Shown here in pieces: positions 18,215 to 27,863 of a stretch of 64,000 nucleotides of DNA (position 1 is its first letter; each line of letters begins with the position of its first letter). The notes beneath the pieces were generated by a model. The model worked only from the letters and a program-made list of their open reading frames with translations, had not been told where the DNA came from and made no database searches. Origin of the DNA: Sphingomonas sp. Y38-1Y (lineage in GTDB: Bacteria; Pseudomonadota; Alphaproteobacteria; Sphingomonadales; Sphingomonadaceae); assembly GCF_032391395.1 (NCBI RefSeq), contig NZ_CP135916.1, positions 1,984,001 to 2,048,000 on the forward strand, read 5' to 3'. The translations under genes were made by a program, and so were the position numbers.

Positions 18215-18619
18215 TCAGTCGGGCGCGAAGGTGAGCGACCCGCGCCGCTCGGCAAAGCGCCAACCCTCGGGCGTGCGGACGAAGCGGTCGTCGAAATTGC
18301 CGACGAGCGGCGCGCCATAGCCCGTGAACAGCAGCATCACGCTCGACCCTGCGGCGTGGTTCGCGTTCTCCACGTCGATGACGATGTTCGAGCAGACATG
18401 CCGCGTCGTGCGCGGGGGGCGTGCGGTAAAGGCGGCGAGGATGGCGTCGCGCCCGACGATCGGCGCATCGGGCGCGGTCGGCCGGGCCATCACGCCATCC
18501 TCGGCATAGAGCGCGGCGACTTCCAGCCACCGCGCCTCATCGTTCAGCTTGGCATAGAGGCTGACCAGCCGCGTACAGTCCAATTCGATCGCGCGGCGTT
18601 CATCGTCGGTCAGCCCCAT
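18215..18619 (-). CDS. NTF2/SnoaL-like fold protein
   Basis: A 134-residue single-domain protein with the NTF2-like/SnoaL-like pattern: helical N-terminus (RRAIELDCTRLVSLYAKLND), YAEDGVMARP, GRDAILAAF, then beta-strands HVCSNIVIDVENANHAAG and a final RFAERRGSLTF. Members are isomerases, dehydratases, small subunits of ring-hydroxylating dioxygenases or ligand-binding proteins, so a precise reaction cannot be assigned. It lies 12 bases after the TonB receptor stop and inside the putative aromatic 2-oxoacid operon. Confidence 0.85.
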   Translation of the reverse strand: MGLTDDERRAIELDCTRLVSLYAKLNDEARWLEVAALYAEDGVMARPTAPDAPIVGRDAILAAFTARPPRTTRHVCSNIVIDVENANHAAGSSVMLLFTGYGAPLVGNFDDRFVRTPEGWRFAERRGSLTFAPD

Positions 18620-18631
18620 GCCCCGTCTCCC

Positions 18632-21085
18632 TTAGAAGTTGTAGCCGAGCGCGATGCCATAGGTGCGCGGCGGCAGATAGGTGACGCCGATCAGCCGCCC
18701 CGTCGCCAGCGCGAAGGTGGACGACGGACGGAAGGTGTCGAACGCGTTCTTGACGAACAGGTCGACCTTCAGCTTGCGATCCATCGTCAGGTAGCTGAGC
18801 GAGCCGTCCACCATCGTGAATGCGCGCGAGCTTTCGATATCGCGCTCGAACTCGCTGAAATAGATGCGGCTTTTGTACGAAACGTCCGCGGCGGCGGTCA
18901 GCTTGCCGTTCAGATACTCCTCGCCGCCCGGCACGTCCCATTCGCCATGGACGTTCCAGGCCCATTCGGGCGTGTTGCGCGTGCGATTGCCGGCAAGCTG
19001 GATGTTGCCGCTGCCCGGCGCGCCGAACGCGATCGGATTGGGATTGGTAACGGCGTTGTAGGCCGGCGCCCCCGGGGTCGCGACGTTCGCCGGGTTGAGC
19101 GGATCGAGCGTCAAGTAATCCTCGAACTTGGCATCGGTGTAGGAGACGGCGCCCGAGAAGCGCAGGTTCGGGGTGGGACGGATGAACGCCTCGGCCTCGA
19201 TGCCCTTCGCCTCGGTGCTCGCCGCATTCTCGAAGATCGTCGTGTAACCCGTTGGTCCGCCAGCGATCGTCTTGTTGAGCTGAAGGCCGTCGAGCGTGTA
19301 GGTATAGGCCGCGAGGTTGAGCGTATAGCCGGGTGCCAGCGTCGCCTTGATCCCCGCCTCGTGGTTCTGAATCGTCTCGGGATCGACGATCGTGCGCGAG
19401 CCCGACGCGTTCTCGCCCGAACCCGCCTTGAAGCCCTCCGAATAGGTGTAATAGGCGAGCAGGTCGGGGTTGATCTTCCACTCGAGCCCGAGCTCAGGCG
19501 TGAAGTCGCGGAAGGTGCGCTGACGCCGCGTCTGGTCGGCGGTGTAGCGGAGCACCGGGCCCAGGCCGTTGCGGGTGATGACGATCGACGGGTTCTCCGA
19601 CGACGCCGTCTCCGCGCTGTAGCGGCCGCCGATCTTGAGCGCCAAGCCGTCGAGCCCGTCGCCGAACAGCCCGCCCAGCGCGATGTTGGCCTGACCGAAC
19701 ACGGCAAAGGCGCGGGTGCCGAGGTTCGACCGGGTGCAGACCCGCTTCGGCGCGATCAGCCCGCCGTTGGCGAGCGTGCCGGGGCCATAGCCGCAAAGCC
19801 CGAACGCCTCGTCGAGGCTGATGCCCGCCGCCTGGAGCACGGCGATGTTGCTGAGCTGTCCGTTGCGGGGCGCCAGGCCGACGTTGTCGATCGGCCGCTG
19901 CCGCTCATGAAAATAGAAGGCGCCGAGAACGAGGCTGCCGAGATCGCCGGTATAGTTGAGCTGAAGCTCGTTGCTGAACTGCTTCGAATCGATCCGGCGT
20001 TCCTGGTTGGTCGTCGCCTGGCCGTTGGTGGCCAGGCTGTTGATGACCGCCGACAGGTCGAGATCCTGGAACAGCGAGCTCCTGAACCGGCGATAATTGG
20101 TGATGTTGGTGATGCCGATCTCGTCGGTCAGGTCCCAGCGGAACGTGCCGGTGACCGCCCACGTCTCGGTATCGGTGCCGACCTGGCTCTCGCTCGCAAG
20201 ATCGCGGGGGCGGACCGCATAGCCGCCGACGCCGAGCGGCGCGAGGCGGGCGACGCCGGGGAACGAGGCGCGAAGATAGTGGATCGCGCCCGACGAATCG
20301 TCCTGGCGGAAATACTCGCCCGACAGCAGGAAGCTTGCCTGGCTGCCCAAGTCGAAGTCGAACTGCGCGCGCGCCATGCGACGCTTGAGGTCGTCGACAT
20401 CCCGGCCGGTGACCGGGTTCTCGCCGAAGCCGTCGCGGTTCTCGGTGCGGACGGCGACGCGGGCGCGCAGCCAGTCGGTGATCGGTCCGCTGACCGCGGT
20501 CTCGGCAAAGATCTGGTTGTAGTTGCCGTAGGTGAGCCGCGCATAGCCCGAGAAGGTCGAGGTCGGCTTGGCGGTGATGAGGTTGACCGAGCCGCCGACC
20601 GCGTTGCGGCCGTACAGCGTGCCCTGCGGCCCGCGCAGCACCTCGACGCGCTCCAGGTCGAACAGCGAGGTGAGCTGTGCCTCGGCACGCGCGATATAGA
20701 CGCCGTCGACGTGGAGCGCGACGCCGGTCGAGCTGCCCGTGGTCGAGGTGTTGGCGCCGACGCCGCGGATGAAGATCTTGGCCTGGTTGAAGTCGCTGCC
20801 GAAATTCACCGACGGGACGATCGTCTGCAGATCCTGGAGGCTCGCGACCTGGGCGGTGGCGAGGCGGTCGGCGCCGACCGCGGTGACCGCGGCGCTGACG
20901 TCCTGAAGGCTCTGCTCGCGCTTCTGCGCGGTGACGATGATGTCGCCGGGATCGGCCTGTGCGGCGGGATCGGCGACGGGCGTCTGCTGCGCGGGATCGC
21001 CGGTGCCATCGCCGGTGGGCGAGGTCTGGGCATAGGCGCTGGTCGACGCGAGCAGCGCGACGAGCGCGGTGGTGAGTAGCTTCAT
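18632..21085 (-). CDS. TonB-dependent outer-membrane receptor
   Basis: An 817-residue outer-membrane receptor. ATG 21085 begins the signal peptide MKLLTTALVALLASTSAYA; the much longer open frame upstream overlaps the decarboxylase gene and is shadow. A TonB-box-like DIIVTAQKRE leads into the plug domain (VPSVNFGS, IFIRGVGA, VEVLRGPQGTLYGRNAVGG). A 22-strand barrel follows and ends RTYGIALGYNF with the terminal Phe. It is of the sphingomonad type used for uptake of plant or aromatic compounds as well as iron chelates. Its start overlaps the decarboxylase stop by four bases, so uptake and catabolism are translationally coupled. Confidence 0.95.
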   Translation of the reverse strand: MKLLTTALVALLASTSAYAQTSPTGDGTGDPAQQTPVADPAAQADPGDIIVTAQKREQSLQDVSAAVTAVGADRLATAQVASLQDLQTIVPSVNFGSDFNQAKIFIRGVGANTSTTGSSTGVALHVDGVYIARAEAQLTSLFDLERVEVLRGPQGTLYGRNAVGGSVNLITAKPTSTFSGYARLTYGNYNQIFAETAVSGPITDWLRARVAVRTENRDGFGENPVTGRDVDDLKRRMARAQFDFDLGSQASFLLSGEYFRQDDSSGAIHYLRASFPGVARLAPLGVGGYAVRPRDLASESQVGTDTETWAVTGTFRWDLTDEIGITNITNYRRFRSSLFQDLDLSAVINSLATNGQATTNQERRIDSKQFSNELQLNYTGDLGSLVLGAFYFHERQRPIDNVGLAPRNGQLSNIAVLQAAGISLDEAFGLCGYGPGTLANGGLIAPKRVCTRSNLGTRAFAVFGQANIALGGLFGDGLDGLALKIGGRYSAETASSENPSIVITRNGLGPVLRYTADQTRRQRTFRDFTPELGLEWKINPDLLAYYTYSEGFKAGSGENASGSRTIVDPETIQNHEAGIKATLAPGYTLNLAAYTYTLDGLQLNKTIAGGPTGYTTIFENAASTEAKGIEAEAFIRPTPNLRFSGAVSYTDAKFEDYLTLDPLNPANVATPGAPAYNAVTNPNPIAFGAPGSGNIQLAGNRTRNTPEWAWNVHGEWDVPGGEEYLNGKLTAAADVSYKSRIYFSEFERDIESSRAFTMVDGSLSYLTMDRKLKVDLFVKNAFDTFRPSSTFALATGRLIGVTYLPPRTYGIALGYNF

Positions 21086-22728
21086 GATTTCCCCTCTGTT
21101 TGCGCGGCCTCTTGTTGGACCGCGTCGGTTTGGCAAGTGACGATTATTTCCAGGAGGCGCGGACCGCGGGCGGCGAACAGCGCGCGGATGGCGTCGTCGA
21201 GGTGGCCCGGATCGGCGACCCGCGTCGCGGGCATGCCCTGCGCCTCGGCCAGCTTGACGAAGTCGATGCCGGGTAGCTTCGACCCCACCACCTCGATCCC
21301 GAACAGCGCGCCGAACTGGTCGAGCGCGGCGTAGCCGCCGTTGTTGACGATGACGAAGGCGATGTCGGCGCCGGCCTGCGCCGCGGACCACAGCCCCTGG
21401 ATCGCGTACATCGCCGACCCGTCGCCGAGCAGGCAAAGGATGGGCACGTCGGGTCGTGCAAGCGCCACCCCGACCGCGGCGGGAAGGCCGTGGCCCAGGC
21501 CGCCGCTGGCGCAGGTGTGGAACTCGTCCTCCGCGCGGATGGGAAAGAAGTCGTGCAGCGGCCCGCGCGTGCTCGGCGCCTCCTCGACGATGGCGAGGCG
21601 ATCGGGGCGAAGCGCAGCGAGGCGGCTCATCAGCAGCGCGTCGGTCAGCGTGTCAGGGGACGGCGATGGCGCTGTCGCTGACGTCATGACGCTTGCCGGA
21701 CGAGGGCGAAGCCGCTGGGTCAGGGCGGGCAGAGCGAGGCAGAGATCGCCGACGATGCCGAGCCCGGCGGGCAGCCGCGCGGCCTGATCGGGATCGTTGC
21801 CGATCTGGATGAGCTGCGCGCCTTCGGGCACGAACGGCCCAGCGCCCTCGACATGCTGGACGAAAACCGGGGCGCCGAGCACGAGCACCGCGTCATGGCC
21901 GGCGAGCGCCGCGACGATCGCCTCGCGCGAGGCGGGGAGGAAGCCGCGGAAGCGCGCGTGGTCCTCGGGGAACGGGTTGCGCGCCGCCATCGGGGCGATC
22001 CACACGCCGGCGTCGACCCGGTCGGCGAGCGTCAGCAGCGCCGAGCGGGCATCGTCATGCGCGACGCCGGCGCCAGCAACGATCGCGATCCGGTCGGCGC
22101 GGTCGAGCAGCGTGGCGGCAGTTTCGAGCGCGTCGGGATCGGGGGCGACGCGGTTGCTGGTGCGCGCGATCGCGATCGGCCGGCAGGGACGCTCCCAATC
22201 GTCGATCGGGATCGAGACGAAGGTGGGGCCACGCGGCGCCTGCATCGCGACGTTCCAGGCGCGCAGGATCGCGGCGGGCACGTCCTCCGCCCGCGCCGGC
22301 TCGCACGCCCATTTGACGAACGGGCGGGGCAGTTCGGTCGCGCGCTCGGCATAGAGGAAGGGGTCGTTTGGCAGGATCGATCGCGCCTGCTGGCCGGCGG
22401 TCACGACCAGCGGCGTCTGGTTGCGATAGGCGGTGAAGAGGTTGCCCATCGCGTGGCCGACCCCGGCCGAGCTGTGCAGGTTGACGAGCGCCGCGCGCCG
22501 CGTCGCCTGCGCAAAGCCGTCGGCCATGGCGAGGACGATCGATTCCTGGAGGCCGAGTTCGTAGCGGAAGTCGGCGGGTAGATCGCGGAACATGGGCAGC
22601 TCGGTCGAGCCAGGATTGCCGAAGATCGTCGTGAGGCCGAGTTCACGGAGCAGCGCCGTCACGGCATTGCGGACCGTCGGCCCGGCGGCATCGGCCAAGC
22701 GCGCGACGTGCAGTCCGGCAGCAGTCAT
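21082..22728 (-). CDS. Benzoylformate decarboxylase-like thiamine diphosphate enzyme
   Basis: A 548-residue three-domain ThDP enzyme. All four benzoylformate decarboxylase active-site residues have counterparts: S41 in FGNPGSTELP, E62 in LGLQES, H85 in NLHSSAG and H292 in GAPVFVQH. The cofactor motif runs from GDG 435-437 to NN 462-463 (GDGSAMYAIQGLWSAAQ). Acetolactate synthases lack this His pair. The likely reaction is decarboxylation of an aryl- or related 2-oxoacid to an aldehyde in the cytoplasm. ATG 22728 was chosen; GTG 22767 would add 13 residues. It is the first gene of the operon with the TonB receptor, an NTF2-like protein and IclR. Confidence 0.88.
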   Translation of the reverse strand: MTAAGLHVARLADAAGPTVRNAVTALLRELGLTTIFGNPGSTELPMFRDLPADFRYELGLQESIVLAMADGFAQATRRAALVNLHSSAGVGHAMGNLFTAYRNQTPLVVTAGQQARSILPNDPFLYAERATELPRPFVKWACEPARAEDVPAAILRAWNVAMQAPRGPTFVSIPIDDWERPCRPIAIARTSNRVAPDPDALETAATLLDRADRIAIVAGAGVAHDDARSALLTLADRVDAGVWIAPMAARNPFPEDHARFRGFLPASREAIVAALAGHDAVLVLGAPVFVQHVEGAGPFVPEGAQLIQIGNDPDQAARLPAGLGIVGDLCLALPALTQRLRPRPASVMTSATAPSPSPDTLTDALLMSRLAALRPDRLAIVEEAPSTRGPLHDFFPIRAEDEFHTCASGGLGHGLPAAVGVALARPDVPILCLLGDGSAMYAIQGLWSAAQAGADIAFVIVNNGGYAALDQFGALFGIEVVGSKLPGIDFVKLAEAQGMPATRVADPGHLDDAIRALFAARGPRLLEIIVTCQTDAVQQEAAQTEGKS

Positions 22729-22788
22729 GCCTGCTCGATTCGACGTGCGCCCTGACGCATCATCCACTCCCCGATAATCTTCTTGTAT

Positions 22789-22830
22789 GCGAATGTTTCG
22801 CTATTCTGAACGCATGATTGCGCGAGCAAT
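22789..22830. promoter_or_regulatory. Palindromic operator candidates upstream of the decarboxylase operon
   Basis: Two perfect short palindromes lie 60-100 bases upstream of the decarboxylase start: GCGAATGTTTCGC (22789-22801, arms of 5, spacer 3) and ATTGCGCGAGCAAT (22817-22830, arms of 5, spacer 4). They are good candidates for binding by the operon's IclR regulator. This is inference from position and symmetry only. The rest of the gap to the riboswitch (22831-22971) shows a perfect -35 hexamer TTGACA at 22916 without a convincing -10, and nothing else. Confidence 0.35.
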
Positions 22831-22971
22831 GTGGGCTTGGCAAGCATTCGCTGCCGCTTGTCGGGCGAAAGCAGGTACCCGTCGCCAAAATGTCTCAGCG
22901 CCATCGGCGGCGTGATTGACACTGCTGCACTGCCGCGACACCGTTTGCGCGTCGCTGCCGGTTTGACCGGC

Positions 22972-23168
22972 GAAACCGCGCGGGAGAGTGCGGGCCGTAA
23001 GGCTCGCCACCGAAGGAGCAACCGCCCCGGAATCTCTCAGGTGCCAAGGACCGCGCGGGTCGTGCGATGCTCTGGAAAGCGGCGGCGGGTTCGTGCCCGG
23101 CGCCCACCGAAGGGGTAACTCCGGCCACGCTCGGAGGAAAGCTCTCAGGTTCCCGTGACAGAGGGGGC
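22972..23168 (+). ncRNA. Tandem glycine riboswitch (gcvT element)
   Basis: Two aptamers in series upstream of gcvT. The first (about 22972-23060) has GGGAGAG, then CCACCGAAGGAGCAACC and AATCTCTCAGGTGCCAAGGA. The second (about 23064-23168) has GCTCTGG, then CCACCGAAGGGGTAACTCC and AAGCTCTCAGGTTCCCGTGA. These ACCGAAGG and CTCTCAGG cores are the diagnostic parts of glycine riboswitches. It is expected to turn the gcv operon on when glycine is abundant. The expression platform would lie in the ~65 bases before the gcvT start. Confidence 0.95.
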
Positions 23169-23233
23169 GATGCCGCGTTCGACCGTTGGGTGGACCTGCA
23201 TCGTTGCCAACCCGTCGCTTGCGGAGCCGCCTG

Positions 23234-24403
23234 TTGACCGAAACGCTTGCCGAAGACGAGCTCGAGCCCATCGAGACGCTGTCGCTCCCGCTCGATGCCT
23301 GGCATCGGGCCAACGGTGCGCGGATGGTCGAGTTCGCCGGCTATCACATGCCGATCCAGTACGAAGGCATCATGGCCGAGCACCTGTGGGTGCGCGAGGC
23401 TGCGGGGCTGTTCGACGTCAGCCATATGGGCCAGCTGCGCATCGCAGGGCCGAACGTCGTCGAGGCGCTGGAAGCACTCCTGCCGGCCGACGTCGCGGGG
23501 CTGGGCGAAGGGCGGCAGCGTTACTCGCTGCTGCTCGCCGACGATGGCGGCATCCTGGACGACCTGATGCTCGCGCGCCTGCCCGCCGGCGATCCGCTGG
23601 GGGAGGGTGAGGGCGCCTTCTACATGGTCGTCAACGGCGCGACCAAGTGGGACGACATGGCCCATCTGCGCGAGCGGCTGGACGACGCGATCACGCTAAA
23701 CCTGCTCGACGAGCGCGCGCTGCTGGCGTTGCAGGGACCGAAGGCGGTCGAGGTGCTGGACCGGCTGGTGCCCGGCGTCGCCGCGCTCGGCTTCATGCAA
23801 GCGGGTGCGTTCGACTGGAACGGCGCCGCGCTCTGGATCAGCCGCTCCGGCTATACCGGCGAGGACGGTTTCGAGATTTCGGTGCCTGAGGATGCCGTCG
23901 AGGCGCTGGCCGACGCACTGGTCGCCGAGCCCGAGGTCAAGCCGATCGGCCTGGGCGCGCGCGATTCGCTGCGGCTCGAGGCCGGGCTGCCGCTCTATGG
24001 CCATGACCTGACGCCCGAGACGACGCCGGTTGAGGCCGATCTCGGCTTCGCGCTGTCGAAGCGGCGGCGCGATGCCGGCGGCTTTCCGGGCGCCGAGCGT
24101 GTACTTGGCGAACATGCCGGTGGCAGCGCGATGAAGCGCGTCGGCGTGATCGTCGAGGGGCGCCAGCCGGTGCGCGAGGGCGCGCTCGTCGTCGATGGCG
24201 AGGGCGCGCCGATCGGCCGCGTCACCTCCGGCGGATTCGCGCCGAGCGTCGGCCAGCCGATCGCGATCGCCTTCGTCCCCGCCGCGCTCGCCGTGCCGGG
24301 CACCGACCTTACCCTTCTTCAGCGGGGCAAGCCGCACGCCGCACGCGTCGTGCCGATGCCCTTCGTCCCCCACCGCTATGTCCGCAAGGGAGCGCCCAAG
24401 TGA
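23234..24403 (+). CDS. gcvT: Glycine cleavage system T protein (aminomethyltransferase)
   Basis: A 389-residue folate-dependent enzyme that transfers the methylene group from aminomethyl-lipoyl-GcvH to tetrahydrofolate. TTG 23234 is the preferred start because GGAG (23223-23226) lies seven bases before it and the family sequence begins soon after ([20 protein letters not shown]). Conserved stretches include [27 protein letters not shown] and [18 protein letters not shown]. It is the first gene after the riboswitch and overlaps gcvH by four bases. Confidence 0.96.
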   Translation: MTETLAEDELEPIETLSLPLDAWHRANGARMVEFAGYHMPIQYEGIMAEHLWVREAAGLFDVSHMGQLRIAGPNVVEALEALLPADVAGLGEGRQRYSLLLADDGGILDDLMLARLPAGDPLGEGEGAFYMVVNGATKWDDMAHLRERLDDAITLNLLDERALLALQGPKAVEVLDRLVPGVAALGFMQAGAFDWNGAALWISRSGYTGEDGFEISVPEDAVEALADALVAEPEVKPIGLGARDSLRLEAGLPLYGHDLTPETTPVEADLGFALSKRRRDAGGFPGAERVLGEHAGGSAMKRVGVIVEGRQPVREGALVVDGEGAPIGRVTSGGFAPSVGQPIAIAFVPAALAVPGTDLTLLQRGKPHAARVVPMPFVPHRYVRKGAPK

Positions 24404-24771
24404 CGCGATATTTCACCGACGAGCATGAATGGATCGAGGTCGAGGGCGATACCGCGACCGTGGGCATCACCGACTATGCACAGGCGCAGCTCGGCGACAT
24501 CGTCTTCGTCGAAGTGCCCGAGCAGGGCCGCGACGTCGCCAAGGGCGGCGAGGCGGCGGTGGTCGAGAGCGTCAAGGCCGCAAGCGACGTCTATGCCCCC
24601 GTCACCGGCACGGTGGTCGAGGGCAATGCCGCGCTGACCGACGATCCGTCGCTGGTGAACAGCGATCCGGAAGGCGCTGGCTGGTTCTTCAAGCTGACGC
24701 TGGGCGACCGCGGCGAGCTCGACGGGCTGATGGATGAAGCGGCGTACAAGGCATTCGTCGCAACGCTTTGA
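24400..24771 (+). CDS. gcvH: Glycine cleavage system H protein
   Basis: A 123-residue lipoyl carrier protein. The lipoylated lysine is K59 in [14 protein letters not shown]. The N-terminus [14 protein letters not shown] and the C-terminal WFFKLTLGD are typical. The start is GTG 24400, overlapping the gcvT stop (GTGA). Downstream, a palindromic repeat separates it from gcvPA. Confidence 0.97.
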   Translation: MTRYFTDEHEWIEVEGDTATVGITDYAQAQLGDIVFVEVPEQGRDVAKGGEAAVVESVKAASDVYAPVTGTVVEGNAALTDDPSLVNSDPEGAGWFFKLTLGDRGELDGLMDEAAYKAFVATL

Positions 24772-24781
24772 AGCCAAATAG

Positions 24782-24886
24782 CCTCTCCCCTTCAGGGGAG
24801 GGGTTGGGGTGGGGCGTAGCCGCGGGCGCTGGTCTCGGTGAGACGCTCCCCACCCCCTGCCCCTCCCCTGAAGGGGAGGGGGGAGG
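24782..24886. repeat. Inverted repeat inside the gcv operon (CTCCCCTTCAGGGGAG family)
   Basis: Two ~33-39 base arms (24782-24814 and about 24848-24886) are complementary, and each contains the smaller palindrome CTCCCCTTCAGGGGAG. They fill the gcvH-gcvPA gap almost completely, ending eight bases before the gcvPA start. The same family with altered sequence occurs at 36481-36608. It can form a large hairpin in the operon mRNA. Confidence 0.85.
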
Positions 24887-24893
24887 ACATTGA

Positions 24894-26252
24894 ATGCGCT
24901 ACCTACCTCTCACCGACGCCGATCGCACCGACATGCTCCGCGTAATCGGCGCGCCTTCGATCGATACGTTGTTCGCCGACGTGCCCGAAGCTGCGCGGCT
25001 CGACGGTCCGATCGAAGGCCTGCCGCTCCATGCCAGCGAGCTTTCGGTCGAGCGGCACATGGCCGCGCTCGCGCGCCAGAACCTCGTCGCCGGCGAGGTG
25101 CCGTTCTTCCTCGGCTGCGGCGCGTATCGGCACCATGTGCCCGCCAGCGTCGATCACCTGATCCAGCGCGGTGAGTTCCTGACCGCCTACACGCCCTATC
25201 AGCCCGAGATCGCGCAGGGCACGCTGCAGATGCTGTTCGAGTTCCAGACGCAGGTCGCGCGCCTGCTCGGGACCGACGTCGCCAATGCATCGATGTACGA
25301 CGGCTCGACCGCGTGCTGGGAAGCGATCGTGATGGCGCGGCGGGTGACGCGGCGGGCCAAGGCGATCCTGTCGAACGGGCTGCACCCGCATTACGTCTCG
25401 GTCGCGACGACGATGGCGAAGTTCACCGGCGACGACGTGCATGCGTCGCTGCCCGAGTTGGCGCCCGAAGGCGACATCGACGCGCTGATCGCCGCGATCG
25501 ACGACGAAACCTCCTGCGTCGTCGTCCAGTATCCCGACATCCTCGGCCGCATCGCCGACCTGTCGGCGCTTGCCGCCGCATGCCAGGCCAAGAAGGCGCT
25601 GCTCGTCGCGGTCGTGACCGAGCCGGTGGCGCTGGGCGTGATCCGGTCGCCGGGCGAGATGGGCGCCGACATCGTCGTTGGCGAGGGGCAGTCGTTAGGC
25701 GTCGGGCTCCAGTTCGGCGGACCTTATGTCGGCCTGTTCGGCTGCAAGGAGAAATATGTCCGCCAGATGCCGGGCCGGCTGTGCGGCGAGACCGTCGATG
25801 CGCAGGGCAAGCGCGGCTTCGTGCTAACGCTCTCCACGCGCGAGCAGCATATCCGGCGTGAGAAGGCGACGTCGAATATCTGCACCAATTCAGGGCTTTG
25901 TGCGCTGGCCTTCTCGATCCACATGACCTTGCTGGGCGAGGCGGGGCTGCGCGGGCTGGCGGAGGCCAACCACCTTGCCGCGAGCGCTGCGACCGACCGG
26001 CTGGCGCAGGTGCCGGGGGTCGAGCTGGTGACGCCGACCTTCTTCAACGAGTTCACGCTCAAGCTGTCGAAGGAGGCGCGACCGATCGTCCGCGAACTCG
26101 CCGATCGCCGCATCCTGGCGGGTGTGTCGCTCGGCCGGCTCTATCCGGGCGTGCAGGCGCTGGAGCGCGGCCTGGTCGTGGCGGTGACCGAGACGGCGAC
26201 CGGGGACGATGTCGAACAGCTTGCCGCTGCGCTCGAGGAGGTGCTGGCATGA
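24894..26252 (+). CDS. gcvPA: Glycine dehydrogenase (decarboxylating) subunit 1
   Basis: A 452-residue alpha subunit of the split P protein, which with GcvPB decarboxylates glycine and loads aminomethyl onto GcvH. Family stretches seen: [64 protein letters not shown] and [17 protein letters not shown]. It begins at ATG 24894 just after the repeat and overlaps gcvPB by four bases. The PLP lysine is in the other subunit, as is normal. Confidence 0.97.
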   Translation: MRYLPLTDADRTDMLRVIGAPSIDTLFADVPEAARLDGPIEGLPLHASELSVERHMAALARQNLVAGEVPFFLGCGAYRHHVPASVDHLIQRGEFLTAYTPYQPEIAQGTLQMLFEFQTQVARLLGTDVANASMYDGSTACWEAIVMARRVTRRAKAILSNGLHPHYVSVATTMAKFTGDDVHASLPELAPEGDIDALIAAIDDETSCVVVQYPDILGRIADLSALAAACQAKKALLVAVVTEPVALGVIRSPGEMGADIVVGEGQSLGVGLQFGGPYVGLFGCKEKYVRQMPGRLCGETVDAQGKRGFVLTLSTREQHIRREKATSNICTNSGLCALAFSIHMTLLGEAGLRGLAEANHLAASAATDRLAQVPGVELVTPTFFNEFTLKLSKEARPIVRELADRRILAGVSLGRLYPGVQALERGLVVAVTETATGDDVEQLAAALEEVLA

Positions 26253-27823
26253 ACGCGATCAACCAGAGCGGGTGGAAGCCCGAGATGAACGCGGTGGACG
26301 GCGATGCGCCCGTCACGACGACGGGCAACCGCGCGCTGATGCTGGAAGAGCCGCTGATCTTCCAGATCGGGACGAGCGAGACCACGGGCGTCGACCTGCC
26401 GGAAGTGCCGAAGGGGGCCAGCCGGCTTGGGTCGCTCGCGCGCGCCAAGCCGATTGGGCTGCCGGGCCTGTCGGAGCCGGAGACGGTACGGCACTATACG
26501 CGCCTCAGTCGCCAGAATTACGCGATCGACCTGGGGCTGTTCCCGCTCGGTTCCTGCACGATGAAGCACAATCCGCGGCTCAACGAGCGCGTGGCGCGGA
26601 TGCCGGGCTTTGCCGACATCCATCCGCTCCAGCCCGTCGACACGGTGCAGGGCGCGCTCGGCGTCATCAACGAACTCGCCTTCTGGCTGATCGACCTGAC
26701 CGGCATGCATGGCGTCGCGATGAGCCCCAAGGCGGGCGCGCATGGCGAACTGTGCGGCATCCTGTGCATCAAGGCGGCGCTGGAGGCACGCGGGGAGGGG
26801 CATCGCAAGATCATCCTCGTCCCCGAAAGCGCGCACGGGACCAACCCCGCAACCGCGGCGTTCGCCGGCTTCACGGTCGAGAATATCCCCGCGACCGACG
26901 AGGGGCGCGTCGATACCGAGGCGCTGAAGAGCCGGCTGGGCCCCGACGTCGCGGGCGTGATGATCACCAATCCGAACACCTGCGGCCTGTTCGAACGCGA
27001 TCTGAAGATCATCTCGGATGCCGTTCATGAAGCTGGCGGTTATGTCTATTGCGACGGCGCCAACTTCAACGCGATCGTCGGGCGGGTGCGACCGGGCGAC
27101 CTGGGCGTCGATGCCATGCACATCAACCTCCACAAGACCTTCTCGACCCCCCATGGCGGCGGCGGGCCGGGGTCGGGGCCGGTGGTGCTGTCGGAGGCGC
27201 TGTCGCCCTATGGCCCGCTGCCGTTCACCGAGCGCTATGGCGATGGCCATATCACCTTGGTCGAGGAGGAGACGGTCGGGGATCGCCACCCCGACAGCTT
27301 CGGCCGGATGACCGCATTTCATGGCCAGATGGGCATGTTCACGCGGGCGCTGACCTATATCCTCAGCCACGGCGCCGACGGCCTGCGCCAGGTGTCGGGC
27401 GATGCGGTGCTCAACGCCAATTACGTGCTGCGCAGGCTGGAGGGCGCGCTCGCCGCGCCTTTCGCCAAGAGCGGGCCGTGCATGCACGAGGCGCTTTTCA
27501 GCGACGACGGCTTCCCGGCGGGCTTCTCGACGCTCGACGTTGCCAAGGGACTGATCGACGAGGGCTTCCACCCGATGACGGTCTATTTCCCGCTGGTCGT
27601 TCACGGCGCGATGCTGGTGGAGCCGACCGAAACCGAGTCGAAGGCGGCGCTCGACCAGTTCATCGATGCGTTGGGAAGCGTGGCGGAGCGGGCGAAGGCG
27701 GGCGATGCCTCGCTCAAGGCCGCGCCGCATTATGCGCCGCGACGCCGGCTCGACGAGACGCTGGCTGCGCGCAAGCCGGTGCTGGTGTGGAAGGAAGCGC
27801 CGCTGGTGCAAGCGGCGGAGTAA
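26249..27823 (+). CDS. gcvPB: Glycine dehydrogenase (decarboxylating) subunit 2
   Basis: A 524-residue beta subunit of the split P protein. The PLP-binding lysine is K296 in [16 protein letters not shown]. Other conserved stretches are YPLG-type [26 protein letters not shown] and [16 protein letters not shown] 26249 overlaps the gcvPA stop (ATGA); the longer alternative frame overlapping gcvPA is shadow. A hairpin follows the stop. Confidence 0.97.
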   Translation: MNAINQSGWKPEMNAVDGDAPVTTTGNRALMLEEPLIFQIGTSETTGVDLPEVPKGASRLGSLARAKPIGLPGLSEPETVRHYTRLSRQNYAIDLGLFPLGSCTMKHNPRLNERVARMPGFADIHPLQPVDTVQGALGVINELAFWLIDLTGMHGVAMSPKAGAHGELCGILCIKAALEARGEGHRKIILVPESAHGTNPATAAFAGFTVENIPATDEGRVDTEALKSRLGPDVAGVMITNPNTCGLFERDLKIISDAVHEAGGYVYCDGANFNAIVGRVRPGDLGVDAMHINLHKTFSTPHGGGGPGSGPVVLSEALSPYGPLPFTERYGDGHITLVEEETVGDRHPDSFGRMTAFHGQMGMFTRALTYILSHGADGLRQVSGDAVLNANYVLRRLEGALAAPFAKSGPCMHEALFSDDGFPAGFSTLDVAKGLIDEGFHPMTVYFPLVVHGAMLVEPTETESKAALDQFIDALGSVAERAKAGDASLKAAPHYAPRRRLDETLAARKPVLVWKEAPLVQAAE

Positions 27824-27829
27824 GGGCGA

Positions 27830-27854
27830 GGGGGTGGCCGAAATGGCCGCCCCC
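27830..27854. terminator. Hairpin between convergent gcvPB and wrbA
   Basis: GGGGGTGGCC (27830-27839), loop GAAAT, GGCCGCCCCC (27845-27854): a 10-bp stem with one G-U pair. There is no T-run after it, so termination is probable but not certain. It sits in the 40-base gap between two converging genes. Confidence 0.6.
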
Positions 27855-27863
27855 TAGCTGAAC

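Noticed and set aside
18137..21079. Long open frame on the plus strand opposite the TonB receptor (980 codons)
   Set aside because: It is antisense to a well-supported receptor, is low-complexity Arg/Asp/Ala/Gly sequence and has no recognisable family; such frames are common in GC-rich DNA.
21082..22728. Acetolactate synthase large subunit
   Set aside because: The His70- and His281-equivalent residues and the gene context fit benzoylformate decarboxylase; there is no small regulatory subunit beside it.
22916..22944. Full sigma-70 promoter for the gcv riboswitch
   Set aside because: TTGACA is perfect, but the base run 17 positions later (CACCGT) does not fit a -10 element.
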